Assembly: GCF_003581615.1 (NCBI RefSeq)
Contig: NZ_QXFH01000072.1
Coordinates: forward strand, 124,001-188,000
Direction of reading: 5' to 3'
DNA from: Flagellimonas lutimaris
GTDB lineage: Bacteria > Bacteroidota > Bacteroidia > Flavobacteriales > Flavobacteriaceae
Length of the DNA stretch: 64,000 nt
Positions 1 through 9,098 of the stretch are shown here, piece after piece. The notes below the pieces were generated by a model. That model made no database searches. It worked only from the letters and a program-made list of their open reading frames with translations, and was not told the DNA's origin. The stretch's first letter is position 1. Each line of letters starts with the position of its first letter. A program made the translations under genes and the position numbers.

Positions 1-354
1 AACCTCTTCACATGAAACAAAGCAATACTTGGCTTCGGAGTGGTTTAGGATGTATTCATAATCTTCCTCCGAAATGGTAGGGTAGATAGGAACGGTCTGC
101 GCCCCAATCTGTAGGACACCAATATCCATTATGTTCCACTCCGTTCGGTTGGTCATGGAAATAATGGCAATCTTATCGTTCGGCTTAACGCCCATCAGAA
201 GCAAAGCTCTACTTATAGCATTTGCTTTGTCTATGTATTCTTTGGTGGACGTAGTTATCCATTTACCGTCACTTTTAGTGACCAATGATTTTTCTAATGG
301 GTATTTTTCAAGTTGATAGTATGGGAAATCAAATAATCGGGTAACAGTTTGCAT
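1..354 (-). CDS. AMP-dependent acyl-CoA synthetase, N-terminal part (runs off left edge)
   Basis: The minus strand is open from an ATG at 354 to the window edge (118 codons) and begins MQTVTRLFDFPYYQLEKYPL. Further on it reads KIAIISMTNRTEWNIMDIG and GAQTVPIYPTISEEDYEYI, the layout of the N-terminal lobe of long-chain fatty-acid CoA ligases (FadD15/FAA1-like, ANL superfamily). These enzymes activate fatty acids as acyl-adenylates and pass them to CoA at the inner membrane. The ATP-binding P-loop and C-terminal domain lie outside the window, so substrate cannot be judged. It is transcribed away from purL. Family assignment is fairly sure; chain-length specificity is unknown. Confidence 0.85.
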   Translation of the reverse strand, partial: MQTVTRLFDFPYYQLEKYPLEKSLVTKSDGKWITTSTKEYIDKANAISRALLLMGVKPNDKIAIISMTNRTEWNIMDIGVLQIGAQTVPIYPTISEEDYEYILNHSEAKYCFVSCEEV

Positions 355-481
355 AGTAAGTTTTAAGTAAAGCGATTGCAAATTAGCAAATCAGACCTTA
401 ACAATGAAACAGATTTAACAATTACCTAAGGTGAATTTTGAAAAATTCCCAATTTTTCACCCTTAATGGAGGTGAATTATA

Positions 482-3400
482 CTAATTCTCCAAGTTTTCC
501 AACCACTCCCTTGCATTTACAAAAGCTTGTAGCCAAGGAGATATTTCATCGACTCTATCCTTTGGATAATGAGCCCAGTTCCAAGGGAAAGTTGAACGCT
601 CAATGTGAGGCATGGTTACTAAATGTCGGCCTGTCTTATCACAAAGCATAGCAGTGTTGTAATCACTTCCGTTTGGATTTGCAGGATAGCCTTTGTAACC
701 GTACTTGGCCACGATGTGGTATTGGTCTTCGGTATGGGGTAAACTAAATTTACCCTCTCCATGACTTATCCAAACCCCAAGCGTAGTGCCTGCCATGTTG
801 GAAAGCATCACAGAGTTGTTCTTTTGGATTTTTACCGAGGTAAAATTGCTCTCGTGTTTATGTGAGTCATTGTAGGTCATTCTACCATGAGTATCATGCT
901 CTGGGTTGATGAGGTCCAACTCCATAAACAATTGGCAACCATTACAAATCCCAACGGATAGTGTATCGGGTCTGGCGAAGAAATCTTTTAGTGCTTTATT
1001 GGCCTTTTCGTTGTATTTAAAGGCGCCTGCCCAACCTTTGGCACTTCCCAATACATCGGAGTTGGAAAAACCACCCACTGCACCAATAAATTGGATGTCT
1101 TCCAAAGTCTCCCTACCTGTAATAAGGTCGGTCATGTGCACATCTTTTACATCAAAACCGGCCAAATACATCGCGTTTGCCATTTCACGCTCGGAATTGC
1201 TTCCTTTTTCGCGAAGGATGGCTGCTTTGGGGCGATTGCTAAGTGGAGTCGAAGCCACTGGGAGTTTTCCATCAAAATTTTCTGGAAAAGTATAGTGTAA
1301 AGGCTGTTCCTTGTAATTGTCGAAACGATTTTTGGCCAAACCATTTGCGGTCTGTTTGTTGTCCAGTAAATAGGATGTTTTAAACCAAGTATCACGCAGG
1401 GAAGCAATGTTCAATCCTATTTCAACACCATTATTTTTGATTTCCAAGGTACTTTCAGAAGTTGGAGTACCGATTTTGGTAAATTCCACACCAGCTGCCT
1501 CCAAAACTTTTTCCACAGAGACATCTTTCGCTTGGAATACCACCCCAATATTTTCAGAAAACAATAGTTTGATGATATCTTGTTCTCCAATGCTGGATAA
1601 ATCCAATTTGGCACCCAAATCGTTATCAGCAAAACAAAGTTCCAAGAGCGTAGTGATTAAACCACCTGAAGCCACATCGTGCCCAGCTAAAACTTGACCT
1701 TCTTTGATGAGTTTCTGCAAGGTGTTGAAAACAGTTTTTAGATAATCAGCCCGCAAAACAGAAGGAGCTTCATCACCAATACCGTTCAAAATTTGTGCAA
1801 AGGAAGAACCGCCCAATTTGTGGCTGTCCTTGGATATGTTGATGTAGTAAATATCCCCGCCATCTTTTTGCAAAACAGGTTCCACCACTTGGGTTATGTT
1901 ATTGCAATTCGCACCAGCAGAAATGATTACCGTTCCTGGAGATAAGACTTCACCGTCCTTGTACTTTTGCTTCATGGATAATGAATCCTTTCCGGTTGGA
2001 ACATTGATCCCTAAAGCTATTGCAAACTCAGACAGCGATTCCACTGCCGAATACAAACGCGCATCTTCACCTTCATTTCTGCAGGGCCACATCCAATTGG
2101 CAGAGAGCGATACGGATTTTAAACCATCTTTTAACGGAGCCCAAACAATGTTGGTCAAGGATTCCGCAACGCTATTTCGACTTCCTGCTACGGGGTCTAT
2201 CAAAGCTGAGATAGGGGAGTGGCCAATGCTAGTGGCAATCCCTTCTTTTCCTTTAAAATCCAATGCCATTACACCACAGTTGTTCAAAGGCAATTGTAAT
2301 GGTCCGGCGCATTGTTGCTTTGCAACACGTCCACCTACACAACGGTCCACTTTATTGGTCAGCCAATCTTTACAACCTACCGCTTCCAATTGCAGCACTT
2401 GCTCTAAATAATCGTGAAAGTGCTCCAAAGAATAGGCGAGTGCAGGGTATTTTTGTTGAGCCGTTTTATCCGCCATAATGGTTTTGGGAGAACTTCCGAA
2501 CATATCGGAAAGTTCCAAGTTCATAGGAGTCTCGCCAGTTTTACCTGATGTGAATTTAAACGCATGATCGCCCGTAACCTCACCAACGTTGTACATCGGG
2601 GAGCGTTCACGTGCAGAAACACGGTTTAACAAATCCAAATCTTTTTCACCAATCACCAATCCCATGCGTTCTTGGGATTCATTACCGATTAATTCCTTTT
2701 TGGAAAGGGTTGGGTCACCAACAGGTAATTTGTCCGTGTCGATGGTGCCACCTGTTTCCTCCACCAATTCAGACAGACAATTCAAATGTCCACCAGCTCC
2801 GTGATCGTGAATGGAAACAATGGGGTTGTCGTGACTTTCAAACAATCCGCGAACGGCGTTTGAAGCTCTTTTTTGCATTTCGGGGTTAGAACGTTGTACC
2901 GCATTTAATTCAATGGCAGAACTGAATTCTCCAGTATCTGCACTGGATACAGCAGCTCCGCCCATCCCGATGCGGTAGTTGTCACCACCTAGAACGACTA
3001 TTCTGTCTCCCTTACTTGGAGTGTCTTTTAGAGCTTGGTCGGTTTTTCCATAACCGATACCTCCGGCCATCATAATTACTTTGTCGAAGCCTAATTTCCT
3101 AGCTTCTTCCTGATGTTCAAAAGTGAGTACAGAACCTGCGATTAAAGGTTGTCCAAATTTGTTTCCGAAGTCGGAAGCTCCATTGGACGCCTTAATCAAG
3201 ATATCCATTGGGGTCTGGTACAGCCAATCCCGTTCTTTCATGCCATTTTCCCATGGACGATTTTCTTCCAAACGGGAATAAGAAGTCATATAAACGGCAG
3301 TTCCAGCCAAAGGCAACGAACCTTTTCCACCTGCCAAACGGTCCCTGATTTCTCCGCCGGAACCCGTGGCAGCACCATTAAATGGTTCCACGGTGGTCGG

Positions 3401-4153
3401 GAAGTTATGGGTCTCCGCTTTTAGCGAAAGCACGGAATCAAATTCTTTTTCTTCGTAAAAATCAGGTTGGTCCGCACTTTTTGGTGCAAATTGGATAGCT
3501 TTTGGACCTTTTATAAAGGCGACGTTGTCTTTGTAGGCGGAAACAATATCGTTAGGGTGGGCTTCTGAAGTCTTTTTAATCAATTTAAATAGAGAAGAAG
3601 GTTTTTCTTCTCCATCGATTACAAAAGTTCCATTAAAAATTTTGTGTCTGCAGTGTTCAGAATTCACTTGACTAAAGCCAAATACTTCTGAATCCGTCAA
3701 CTTACGGTCTAATTTTTTTGCGAGGCCTTCGAGATACTCAACTTCTTCATCACTGAGAGCCAATCCTTCTTTTTCGTTGTAGGAGGAGATATCATCAATT
3801 TCCATAATAGGTTCGGGAACAATATTGATGGTAAATATATCCTGCCCCAACACATTATATTTCTGGGAAAGCATCGGGTCAAAGTCGATAAAGCCCTCTG
3901 TTACCGTATGGAATTCTTCAATACGAATAATCCCAGTGACACCCATATTTTGAGTAATCTCGGTGGCGTTGGTACTCCAAGGTGTCACCATGGCAGCACG
4001 TGGCCCAACAAAAAAGGCGTCGAGTGACGCCGCTTCAATTTTGGGTTGGTTGCCAAACAACCAAGTCAGTTTATTAATATCTTCCTGAGCGATTTCCTGA
4101 GCGGTTTGGACGGCAAAAACCTTGGTCGCCTTGTCCCCAAAAAAATGGATCAT
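482..4153 (-). CDS. purL: Phosphoribosylformylglycinamidine synthase, single-chain
   Basis: This 1223-residue protein is the large single-chain FGAM synthase (step 4 of purine synthesis: FGAR + Gln + ATP to FGAM). Domain order matches the Proteobacteria/Bacteroidota form: N-terminal PurS-like part, linker, two AIR-synthase-like halves (AETHNFPTTVEPFNGAATG near 250; SIHDHGAGGH near 450; a second half around 650-950), then a class I glutamine amidotransferase domain. The amidotransferase nucleophile is Cys1070 in GICNGCQLF, and the PHIERSTFPW segment near the C-terminus supplies His and Glu. Length fits the family (E. coli about 1295). It stands alone, with a -7-type promoter box shortly upstream of its ATG. 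All expected motifs are intact. Confidence 0.97.
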   Translation of the reverse strand: MIHFFGDKATKVFAVQTAQEIAQEDINKLTWLFGNQPKIEAASLDAFFVGPRAAMVTPWSTNATEITQNMGVTGIIRIEEFHTVTEGFIDFDPMLSQKYNVLGQDIFTINIVPEPIMEIDDISSYNEKEGLALSDEEVEYLEGLAKKLDRKLTDSEVFGFSQVNSEHCRHKIFNGTFVIDGEEKPSSLFKLIKKTSEAHPNDIVSAYKDNVAFIKGPKAIQFAPKSADQPDFYEEKEFDSVLSLKAETHNFPTTVEPFNGAATGSGGEIRDRLAGGKGSLPLAGTAVYMTSYSRLEENRPWENGMKERDWLYQTPMDILIKASNGASDFGNKFGQPLIAGSVLTFEHQEEARKLGFDKVIMMAGGIGYGKTDQALKDTPSKGDRIVVLGGDNYRIGMGGAAVSSADTGEFSSAIELNAVQRSNPEMQKRASNAVRGLFESHDNPIVSIHDHGAGGHLNCLSELVEETGGTIDTDKLPVGDPTLSKKELIGNESQERMGLVIGEKDLDLLNRVSARERSPMYNVGEVTGDHAFKFTSGKTGETPMNLELSDMFGSSPKTIMADKTAQQKYPALAYSLEHFHDYLEQVLQLEAVGCKDWLTNKVDRCVGGRVAKQQCAGPLQLPLNNCGVMALDFKGKEGIATSIGHSPISALIDPVAGSRNSVAESLTNIVWAPLKDGLKSVSLSANWMWPCRNEGEDARLYSAVESLSEFAIALGINVPTGKDSLSMKQKYKDGEVLSPGTVIISAGANCNNITQVVEPVLQKDGGDIYYINISKDSHKLGGSSFAQILNGIGDEAPSVLRADYLKTVFNTLQKLIKEGQVLAGHDVASGGLITTLLELCFADNDLGAKLDLSSIGEQDIIKLLFSENIGVVFQAKDVSVEKVLEAAGVEFTKIGTPTSESTLEIKNNGVEIGLNIASLRDTWFKTSYLLDNKQTANGLAKNRFDNYKEQPLHYTFPENFDGKLPVASTPLSNRPKAAILREKGSNSEREMANAMYLAGFDVKDVHMTDLITGRETLEDIQFIGAVGGFSNSDVLGSAKGWAGAFKYNEKANKALKDFFARPDTLSVGICNGCQLFMELDLINPEHDTHGRMTYNDSHKHESNFTSVKIQKNNSVMLSNMAGTTLGVWISHGEGKFSLPHTEDQYHIVAKYGYKGYPANPNGSDYNTAMLCDKTGRHLVTMPHIERSTFPWNWAHYPKDRVDEISPWLQAFVNAREWLENLEN

Positions 4154-4185
4154 ACAATCTTTGCGTTGAACGGTTTAAGAAAGTG

Positions 4186-4193
4186 CAAATTTA
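4186..4193 (-). promoter_or_regulatory. Probable purL promoter, -7 element
   Basis: On the minus strand the sequence reads TAAATTTG, matching the Bacteroidota -7 consensus TAnnTTTG, about 32 bases upstream of the purL ATG. No clear TTG -33 box sits at the usual distance, so the site is weaker than the others listed here. Confidence 0.45.
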
Positions 4194-4305
4194 CGATTTT
4201 GGAACGTAATATATCTAACTGTAAAGGTGTTTTGTTAACTAAACAATGTTGATAGTATGTGTGGTTGAAAAAATAGAGGTATTTATTTTATTAATTATCT
4301 AAAAG

Positions 4306-4318
4306 TTGACAACGTCAA
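4306..4318. promoter_or_regulatory. Short inverted repeat, possible operator
   Basis: TTGAC-aac-GTCAA is a 5-base perfect inverted repeat with a 3-base centre, located in the gap between purL and the divergently transcribed amidohydrolase, 72 bases before the latter's ATG. Its size suits a dimeric repressor or activator half-site pair, but an AT-rich gap can produce this by chance and there is no second copy nearby. Confidence 0.2.
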
Positions 4319-4389
4319 AAGTTTAAACTTAGCAGATTAAAGTTGTTTTCCTATCTTAGAAGAATTATAGCTAACTCAAAACCAACCTT

Positions 4390-5982
4390 ATGAAAACAAG
4401 CAAAATCCTGTTATCCGGGATATTACTTTTTGCTGGTCTTACGGCCGCAACCGCACAAAAAAAGTACTCAAAAAGCCAAGTCAAAAAATTTAAAGCCGAA
4501 GTAGAAGCCATTGTAGAAGCCAATAAAAAGCAGACACAGGTAATGGTGGACAAAATTTTCAGTTTTGCAGAGCTCGGATTCCAAGAAGAAGAGAGCTCAA
4601 AATACCTAACTGGAATTTTGGAGGAGAATGGATTTACCATTGAACATTCCATTTCCAATATTCCGACCGCTTGGTTTGCTACTTGGAGCAATGGAGAAGG
4701 GCCCGTTATTGCTTTGGGAAGTGATGTGGATTGTATCCCAAAAGCATCACAATACCCAGGAGTGGCCTATCACAAACCTATTGTTGAAGGAGCACCGGGG
4801 CATGGCGAGGGGCATAACTCGGGTATTCCATTGAATATTACATCTGCATTGGCTGTAAAACAGGTAATGGAGAAAGAAGGCATTGGAGGAACATTGATTC
4901 TTTGGCCAGGTATTGCCGAGGAATTGGTAGCCGCTAAAGCCTGGTATGTACGCGATGGTCTTTTTGATGATATTGATATGTGTATTTTCACGCACGTAAG
5001 CAGCAACTTGAGTGTTTCTTGGGGTCCAACTCGAGGAACCGGATTGATTTCTGTTGAATATATGTTTGAGGGGGAATCGGCACACTCTGCTGGAGCACCG
5101 TGGAGAGGTCGCAGTGCACTTGATGCTGCCGAACTCATGAATGTTGGGTGGAATTACAAAAGGGAGCACTTGCACCCACTAAAACGTTCGCACTCCATTT
5201 TTACCGATGCTGGCGATCAGCCCAATGTAGTACCATCCAAAGCCGGAATTTGGTACTATTTTAGGGATATTACGTACGAAGGAATCATGGAAATGTATGC
5301 CGAAGCCAATGATATTGCAAAGGGTGCGGCTTTAATGACTGGAACTACAATGACATCGCGTGTGTTGGGTACGGCATGGCCAAGACACTATAATAAGGTA
5401 ATTGCCGAAACCATGTATGAAAACATCAAGGAAGTTGGTCTTCCTGAGTGGACGGATGCTGATCAAGAGCTTGCTAAAGCAGTACAGACCCAAGTGGAGT
5501 CCAGAAAAATTGAAGGTTTGCCCACCGAACTCTCTGAAATAGGACTTCCAGTGGTGGAGCCCGTTAGTGGAGGTTCTGATGATATCGGCGATATTTCTTG
5601 GAAAATACCAACGGTAACCATGCGTTTCCCATCCAATATTCCCGGGTTGCCAGGTCACCACTGGGCCAATGCCATTGCTATGGCGACCCCAATTGCACAC
5701 AAAGGGGCTACGGCGGGTGCCAAAGCAGAGGCTATGACGATTATGGATTTCTTGTTAAAGCCTGAATTATTGACCCAAGCTTGGGATTATTTTAATAACG
5801 AGCAGACCAAGGAGACCAAATACGAGCCAATGATTTCTGCTGATGATATGCCTCCAACATTTTTGAACAAGGATAAGCAGGATATGTTTAGACCGGCCTT
5901 GGAGGAATTCTACTATGATGAAACCAAGTACGATACCTATTTGGAGCAGTTGGGTGTTGAGTATCCCACGGTAAAGGAATAA
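4390..5982 (+). CDS. M20 family amidohydrolase, AbgB-like, exported
   Basis: A 530-residue zinc amidohydrolase of the M20 peptidase superfamily, closest by layout to AbgB (p-aminobenzoyl-glutamate hydrolase subunit B) and related amidohydrolases. The first 22 residues form a signal peptide ending in ATAQ, so the enzyme is probably periplasmic, unlike cytoplasmic AbgB. Visible metal-site segments are ALGSDVDCIP, GHGEGHNSG and GIAEELV, plus a C-terminal SGGSDDIGDISW and GLPGHHWAN. The lid/dimerisation domain lies around 200-320 (EGESAHSAGAPWRGRSALDA). Substrate is unknown: an N-acyl amino acid or a dipeptide-like amide is likely. It is a single gene with no partner AbgA nearby. Confidence 0.85.
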   Translation: MKTSKILLSGILLFAGLTAATAQKKYSKSQVKKFKAEVEAIVEANKKQTQVMVDKIFSFAELGFQEEESSKYLTGILEENGFTIEHSISNIPTAWFATWSNGEGPVIALGSDVDCIPKASQYPGVAYHKPIVEGAPGHGEGHNSGIPLNITSALAVKQVMEKEGIGGTLILWPGIAEELVAAKAWYVRDGLFDDIDMCIFTHVSSNLSVSWGPTRGTGLISVEYMFEGESAHSAGAPWRGRSALDAAELMNVGWNYKREHLHPLKRSHSIFTDAGDQPNVVPSKAGIWYYFRDITYEGIMEMYAEANDIAKGAALMTGTTMTSRVLGTAWPRHYNKVIAETMYENIKEVGLPEWTDADQELAKAVQTQVESRKIEGLPTELSEIGLPVVEPVSGGSDDIGDISWKIPTVTMRFPSNIPGLPGHHWANAIAMATPIAHKGATAGAKAEAMTIMDFLLKPELLTQAWDYFNNEQTKETKYEPMISADDMPPTFLNKDKQDMFRPALEEFYYDETKYDTYLEQLGVEYPTVKE

Positions 5983-5993
5983 TTAATTAATAT

Positions 5994-6232
5994 GTCAGTT
6001 TGAGCGGAGTCGAGAACTTAAGCACATCTCGACTGCGCTCGATGTGGCATACGCTAAGAAAAGTATAGATTCTTCAGTCGTTGCACCCCTTCAGAATGAC
6101 AGTTTGAGGGATGTTAATTGATTTTATTCCTCCGAAAGTAGGAACTCATCGTTTGTTTGATACGAATGGCACAAATTTTATCGAAGCCAAGTCATTCTAA
6201 GCAACTCAATAACTAGCGAGACGAAGAATCTC
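5994..6232. repeat. Cluster of REP-like intergenic repeats
   Basis: The gap between the amidohydrolase and the rRNA methyltransferase carries several copies of a degenerate unit. TGAGCGGAGTCGA stands at 6001-6013, an inverted relative (CTCGACTGCGCTCGATG) at 6028-6044, an inverted end AGAATGACA at 6093-6101 with GATTCTTCAG at 6068-6077, and a longer unit GTCATTCTAAGC...GACGAAGAATCTC at 6191-6232. Related copies occur at 10741, 27701 and 35123. No open reading frame of note is present in this gap. Confidence 0.65.
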
Positions 6233-6273
6233 TAAAAGTCTAAATATCTATTTATCCAAGAATCCGAATTATG

Positions 6274-7491
6274 TTAGGATTTCTTCTTCAACAAGGCCAT
6301 ATAAAATCCATCAAAACCTGTTTCCGAAGCAAAAACATTTCGTTCCTTAACAAATTCAAAGTCTTTACCGTTTTCGGACTCCAAGAATTTTTTGACTTGC
6401 TCTGAATTTTCTTGAGGCAGAATGGAACAGGTGGCATACACCATTTGCCCCCCTTTTTTTACCATTTTACTGTAGTTCTGAAGAATATCTTGCTGCACAC
6501 CCATAATGCGGTCCACAAACTCGGGTTCCAGCTTCCATTTGGAATCGGGGTTTCTTTTAATTACACCTAATCCAGAACAGGGAGCATCTAGTAATAAACG
6601 GTCGGCGCTATTGTGCAGTTTTTTAATGACTTTGGTAGAATCAATCACTCGGGTTTCCACATTGTGAACGCCATTTCGTCGAGCTCTTTTCTTTAGTTTT
6701 TTCAATTTACTCTCATAAATATCCAAAGCAATCAATTGTCCTTTGTTTTGCATTTGGGAGGCTAAATGAAGTGTTTTGCCTCCAGCACCGGCACAGGCGT
6801 CAATAACCCTTTGTCCGGGTTCCACTTCTAAAAATGGAGCAACCAATTGGGAAGATGCATCCTGCACTTCAAAAAGTCCATCTTTAAAGGCTTGGGTCAC
6901 AAAAACATTCTTGCGCTCTACAAGCTTTAAGGCGTCGGGATAACCTTCTATAGGCTCTGCCGCAATATCTTCCTTGGCTAAAAAAGCCCTCAGTTGCGTT
7001 TTTGGAACTTTGAGCGTATTGGTTCGCAAAATAACGTCTGCTTGCTGGTTTTGTGCTGCAATTTCTTTGGTCCAAAGCTCGTTGCCCAAGGATTTCTCTC
7101 CTAATTCGTCCATCCAATCAGGAATGGATTCCCTGTATTTTCTGATTTTGGAAAGTTCATCAAATCTACCTTTTATGCGACGTTCCGGGGTACCTTCCAG
7201 TTGTTTCCAATCAGGAATACGAATTCCACGTAGTACACACCAAACGCCGAACAATCGGAACAAATGGGTTTTACTGTATGGGTCGTGTACTTCGGCAATT
7301 TCAGAATACAGGCGTTTCCATCGAACAATATCGTAGGTGGTCTCTGCGATAAAGCCTCGGTCCCGTGCGCCCCAGCGTTTATCATACCGCAGCACTTTTT
7401 CAATCACTTTATCGGCATATTCCCCTTCATTAAAAATCATGTGAAGGGCATCAATTACGGCAAATACTAGGTTTCTGTGTAAACGCATCAT
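6274..7491 (-). CDS. RsmB/NOP-family 16S rRNA m5C methyltransferase
   Basis: A 405-residue SAM-dependent RNA cytosine-5 methyltransferase of the RsmB/NOL1/NOP2/Sun family. The N-terminal 130 residues are helical and NusB/RsmB-N-like. The catalytic half has the SAM loop DACAGAGGKTLHLASQM, motif IV LLLDAPCSGLG with one catalytic Cys, and motif VI YATCSILPQEN with the second Cys. I start it at one of two adjacent ATGs (7491 or 7488), because upstream in-frame TTG codons would overlap the divergent promoter region. E. coli RsmB (C967 of 16S rRNA) is 429 residues, but flavobacterial members are diverse, so the target base is not certain. Confidence 0.9.
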   Translation of the reverse strand: MMRLHRNLVFAVIDALHMIFNEGEYADKVIEKVLRYDKRWGARDRGFIAETTYDIVRWKRLYSEIAEVHDPYSKTHLFRLFGVWCVLRGIRIPDWKQLEGTPERRIKGRFDELSKIRKYRESIPDWMDELGEKSLGNELWTKEIAAQNQQADVILRTNTLKVPKTQLRAFLAKEDIAAEPIEGYPDALKLVERKNVFVTQAFKDGLFEVQDASSQLVAPFLEVEPGQRVIDACAGAGGKTLHLASQMQNKGQLIALDIYESKLKKLKKRARRNGVHNVETRVIDSTKVIKKLHNSADRLLLDAPCSGLGVIKRNPDSKWKLEPEFVDRIMGVQQDILQNYSKMVKKGGQMVYATCSILPQENSEQVKKFLESENGKDFEFVKERNVFASETGFDGFYMALLKKKS

Positions 7492-7502
7492 ATAAAATAA
7501 GG

Positions 7503-7532
7503 TTGCAAAGGTATGATTTCTCCTTACTTTTG
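7503..7532 (+). promoter_or_regulatory. Bacteroidota promoter for the lipoprotein at 7548
   Basis: TTG (7503-7505), 19 bases, then TACTTTTG (7525-7532) matches the -33/-7 consensus TTG/TAnnTTTG. The expected start of transcription is about 10 bases before the ATG at 7548, so the leader is very short. The box overlaps the -7 element of the divergent methyltransferase promoter. Confidence 0.7.
7506..7513 (-). promoter_or_regulatory. -7 element for the RsmB-like gene
   Basis: Minus-strand TACCTTTG matches TAnnTTTG and lies 15 bases upstream of the ATG at 7491. It directly abuts the -33 TTG of the divergent promoter at 7503, so polymerase could not occupy both promoters at once. I see no clear -33 box for it. 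Confidence 0.5.
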
Positions 7533-7547
7533 AGGAAAATAAATACA

Positions 7548-8579
7548 ATGAGGTCAATCATTTCCATTTTTGCTGTCCTAGTTTTAATTTCCTGTGCCGA
7601 AGAGTCAAAAAAACAACCTTTTCAATCGGTAGATATAACCCAGGTCTTTGAAGACTCTGTTAGCATACGGGCGATTACTTTTTTGGATAATAGGACCTTG
7701 GCTTTCGCAGGGAGCAATGGTGTTTATGGCACCGTAGATGTAAATTCACATCAAGTAAGGGCTAATATTCAAACCTATGATTCCTTAACACCAAGTTTTA
7801 GGGCTGTTGGAGGAACAACAGAGGATTTTTTCATGCTTTCTGTTGAGAGCCCTGCTTTGCTATATAAAACTGGAGACCAAGGAAAAATGGAGTTGGTATA
7901 TACGGAGGAGGGTGAGGGTGTTTTTTATGATAGTCTTACTTTTTGGAATGATAAAAAAGGTATTGCTGTAGGGGATACCGTGGATGGATGTATTTCTATA
8001 ATCATAACTAGGGACGGGGGGAATTCTTGGACTAAAACTCCATGTTCGGATTTGCCTGAAGGTATTGAAGGAGAAGGGGCCTTTGCCGCTAGTAACAGCA
8101 ATATTGCCGTGCAAGGGAATAAAGTTTGGATTGGAACCACCGAAGGAAGGGTTTATTTTTCTGGTGACAAGGGGGTTACTTGGGAAATACAGGAAACCCC
8201 GATTGTTTCTGATGAATCTACGCAAGGTATTTATTCAATGGATTTTTTTGATGAAAATATGGGTTTTGCTATCGGAGGGGATTACACCCAGCCAGAATCC
8301 AATAATGCCAACAAAATAAAAACGGTTGATGGGGGTCAAACATGGCAATTGATTGCACAGGGGCAGGAACCCGGGTATAAAAGCTGTGTACAGTTTGTTC
8401 CCAACTCAAATGGAGAAGCTTTGGTTGCATTAGGATTTACAGGAATTTCTTATTCTTCTGATGGTGGCGCGACTTGGAAACAGATAAGTGAGGAGTCGTT
8501 TTACACACTACGATTTTTAAATGATTCGACTGCCTTTGCTGCAGGGAAGAATAGGATTGCACAATTGGTATTCAAATAA
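7548..8579 (+). CDS. YCF48/BNR-repeat beta-propeller lipoprotein
   Basis: A 343-residue exported lipoprotein: signal peptide MRSIISIFAVLVLISC with Cys16 as the lipidated residue, followed by acidic AEES. The mature part has repeated Asp-box-like blades (TRDGGNSWTKT, SGDKGVTWEIQET, TVDGGQTWQLIAQ, SSDGGATWKQIS), typical of sialidase-like or YCF48-type propellers often labelled oxidoreductase in flavobacteria. No catalytic residues can be assigned; a binding or assembly role at the cell surface is more likely than glycosidase activity. I chose the ATG at 7548 because the lipoprotein signal starts there. It is transcribed alone, divergent from the rRNA methyltransferase. Confidence 0.85.
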   Translation: MRSIISIFAVLVLISCAEESKKQPFQSVDITQVFEDSVSIRAITFLDNRTLAFAGSNGVYGTVDVNSHQVRANIQTYDSLTPSFRAVGGTTEDFFMLSVESPALLYKTGDQGKMELVYTEEGEGVFYDSLTFWNDKKGIAVGDTVDGCISIIITRDGGNSWTKTPCSDLPEGIEGEGAFAASNSNIAVQGNKVWIGTTEGRVYFSGDKGVTWEIQETPIVSDESTQGIYSMDFFDENMGFAIGGDYTQPESNNANKIKTVDGGQTWQLIAQGQEPGYKSCVQFVPNSNGEALVALGFTGISYSSDGGATWKQISEESFYTLRFLNDSTAFAAGKNRIAQLVFK

Positions 8580-8580
8580 A

Positions 8581-8605
8581 AGAGCGACGATTGTATCGCC
8601 GCTCT
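8581..8605 (-). terminator. Hairpin terminator after the 117-residue secreted protein
   Basis: AGAGCGACGA / TCGCCGCTCT forms a 10-base stem (one G-U pair) with a 5-base loop. On the minus strand it is followed by TTTTATTTG, so it best serves the gene ending at 8635, but it could also stop convergent transcription from the lipoprotein gene. Confidence 0.7.
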
Positions 8606-8634
8606 CCACTAACTAAAAACAAATCAATCAAAAA

Positions 8635-8988
8635 CTATATGTTTACAACGACATAATGTCGTCCTCTCTTTTTGTACCAAACACCTCTATATTGATGTAG
8701 CCTTCTACCATTCCTGTATACCACTTTGCTTCCTCTGGGCAGGGTTTTTACTTTAATTCCCCTTGGTGCCGCCGTAACTACATATTTTCGTCCCTTGATT
8801 TTGTAACATACGCCATCGGCATAGTAGTAATTCGTTTTTTTGTGCACTATCACTCTTGGGTTTGTTATCGTTCTAACAATGGTTCCGTGATTTGGGTAAA
8901 CCCTTACCAATGTTCTTGTTTGTGCCTGAGTTGTTATTACGATTCCTAAAAATGCAGTGATAACCAAAAATATTCTCATTCGCTTCAT
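8635..8988 (-). CDS. Small basic secreted protein, DUF6515-like
   Basis: A 117-residue protein with a signal peptide (MKRMRIFLVITAFLGIVITT, cleavage near AQA) and a strongly basic, Tyr/Val/Arg-rich mature part. It has two short similar segments, YYYADGVCYKIKGRKYVVTA and YRGVWYKKRGRHYVVVNI, consistent with a tandem SH3-like beta fold as in the DUF6515 family. Function is unknown; a periplasmic nucleic-acid, glycan or envelope-binding role would fit the charge but is only inference. It is flanked by its own terminator downstream. Confidence 0.7.
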   Translation of the reverse strand: MKRMRIFLVITAFLGIVITTQAQTRTLVRVYPNHGTIVRTITNPRVIVHKKTNYYYADGVCYKIKGRKYVVTAAPRGIKVKTLPRGSKVVYRNGRRLHQYRGVWYKKRGRHYVVVNI

Positions 8989-9051
8989 AACATTGGATTT
9001 TAATGGTTTCTGTATATACGACTCTGGATTATGTAAAAGGTTTAATAAAAA

Positions 9052-9071
9052 AAGGAGCTCGCAGGCTCCTT
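9052..9071 (-). terminator. Terminator of the ECF sigma operon
   Basis: AAGGAGC-tcgcag-GCTCCTT is a 7-base perfect stem; on the minus strand it runs into TTTTTTTATT. It lies 28 bases beyond the stop of the Spy-like gene, closing the three-gene operon. Confidence 0.8.
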
Positions 9072-9098
9072 GTATATTTCTTGTTGATTTAAAGTCAT

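Noticed and set aside
1896..2411. Open frame of 171 codons on the plus strand
   Set aside because: Inside purL on the opposite strand; purL is unambiguous.
4306..4318. Binding site of a named regulator
   Set aside because: The 13-base inverted repeat is real, but it matches no regulator motif that I can name with confidence.
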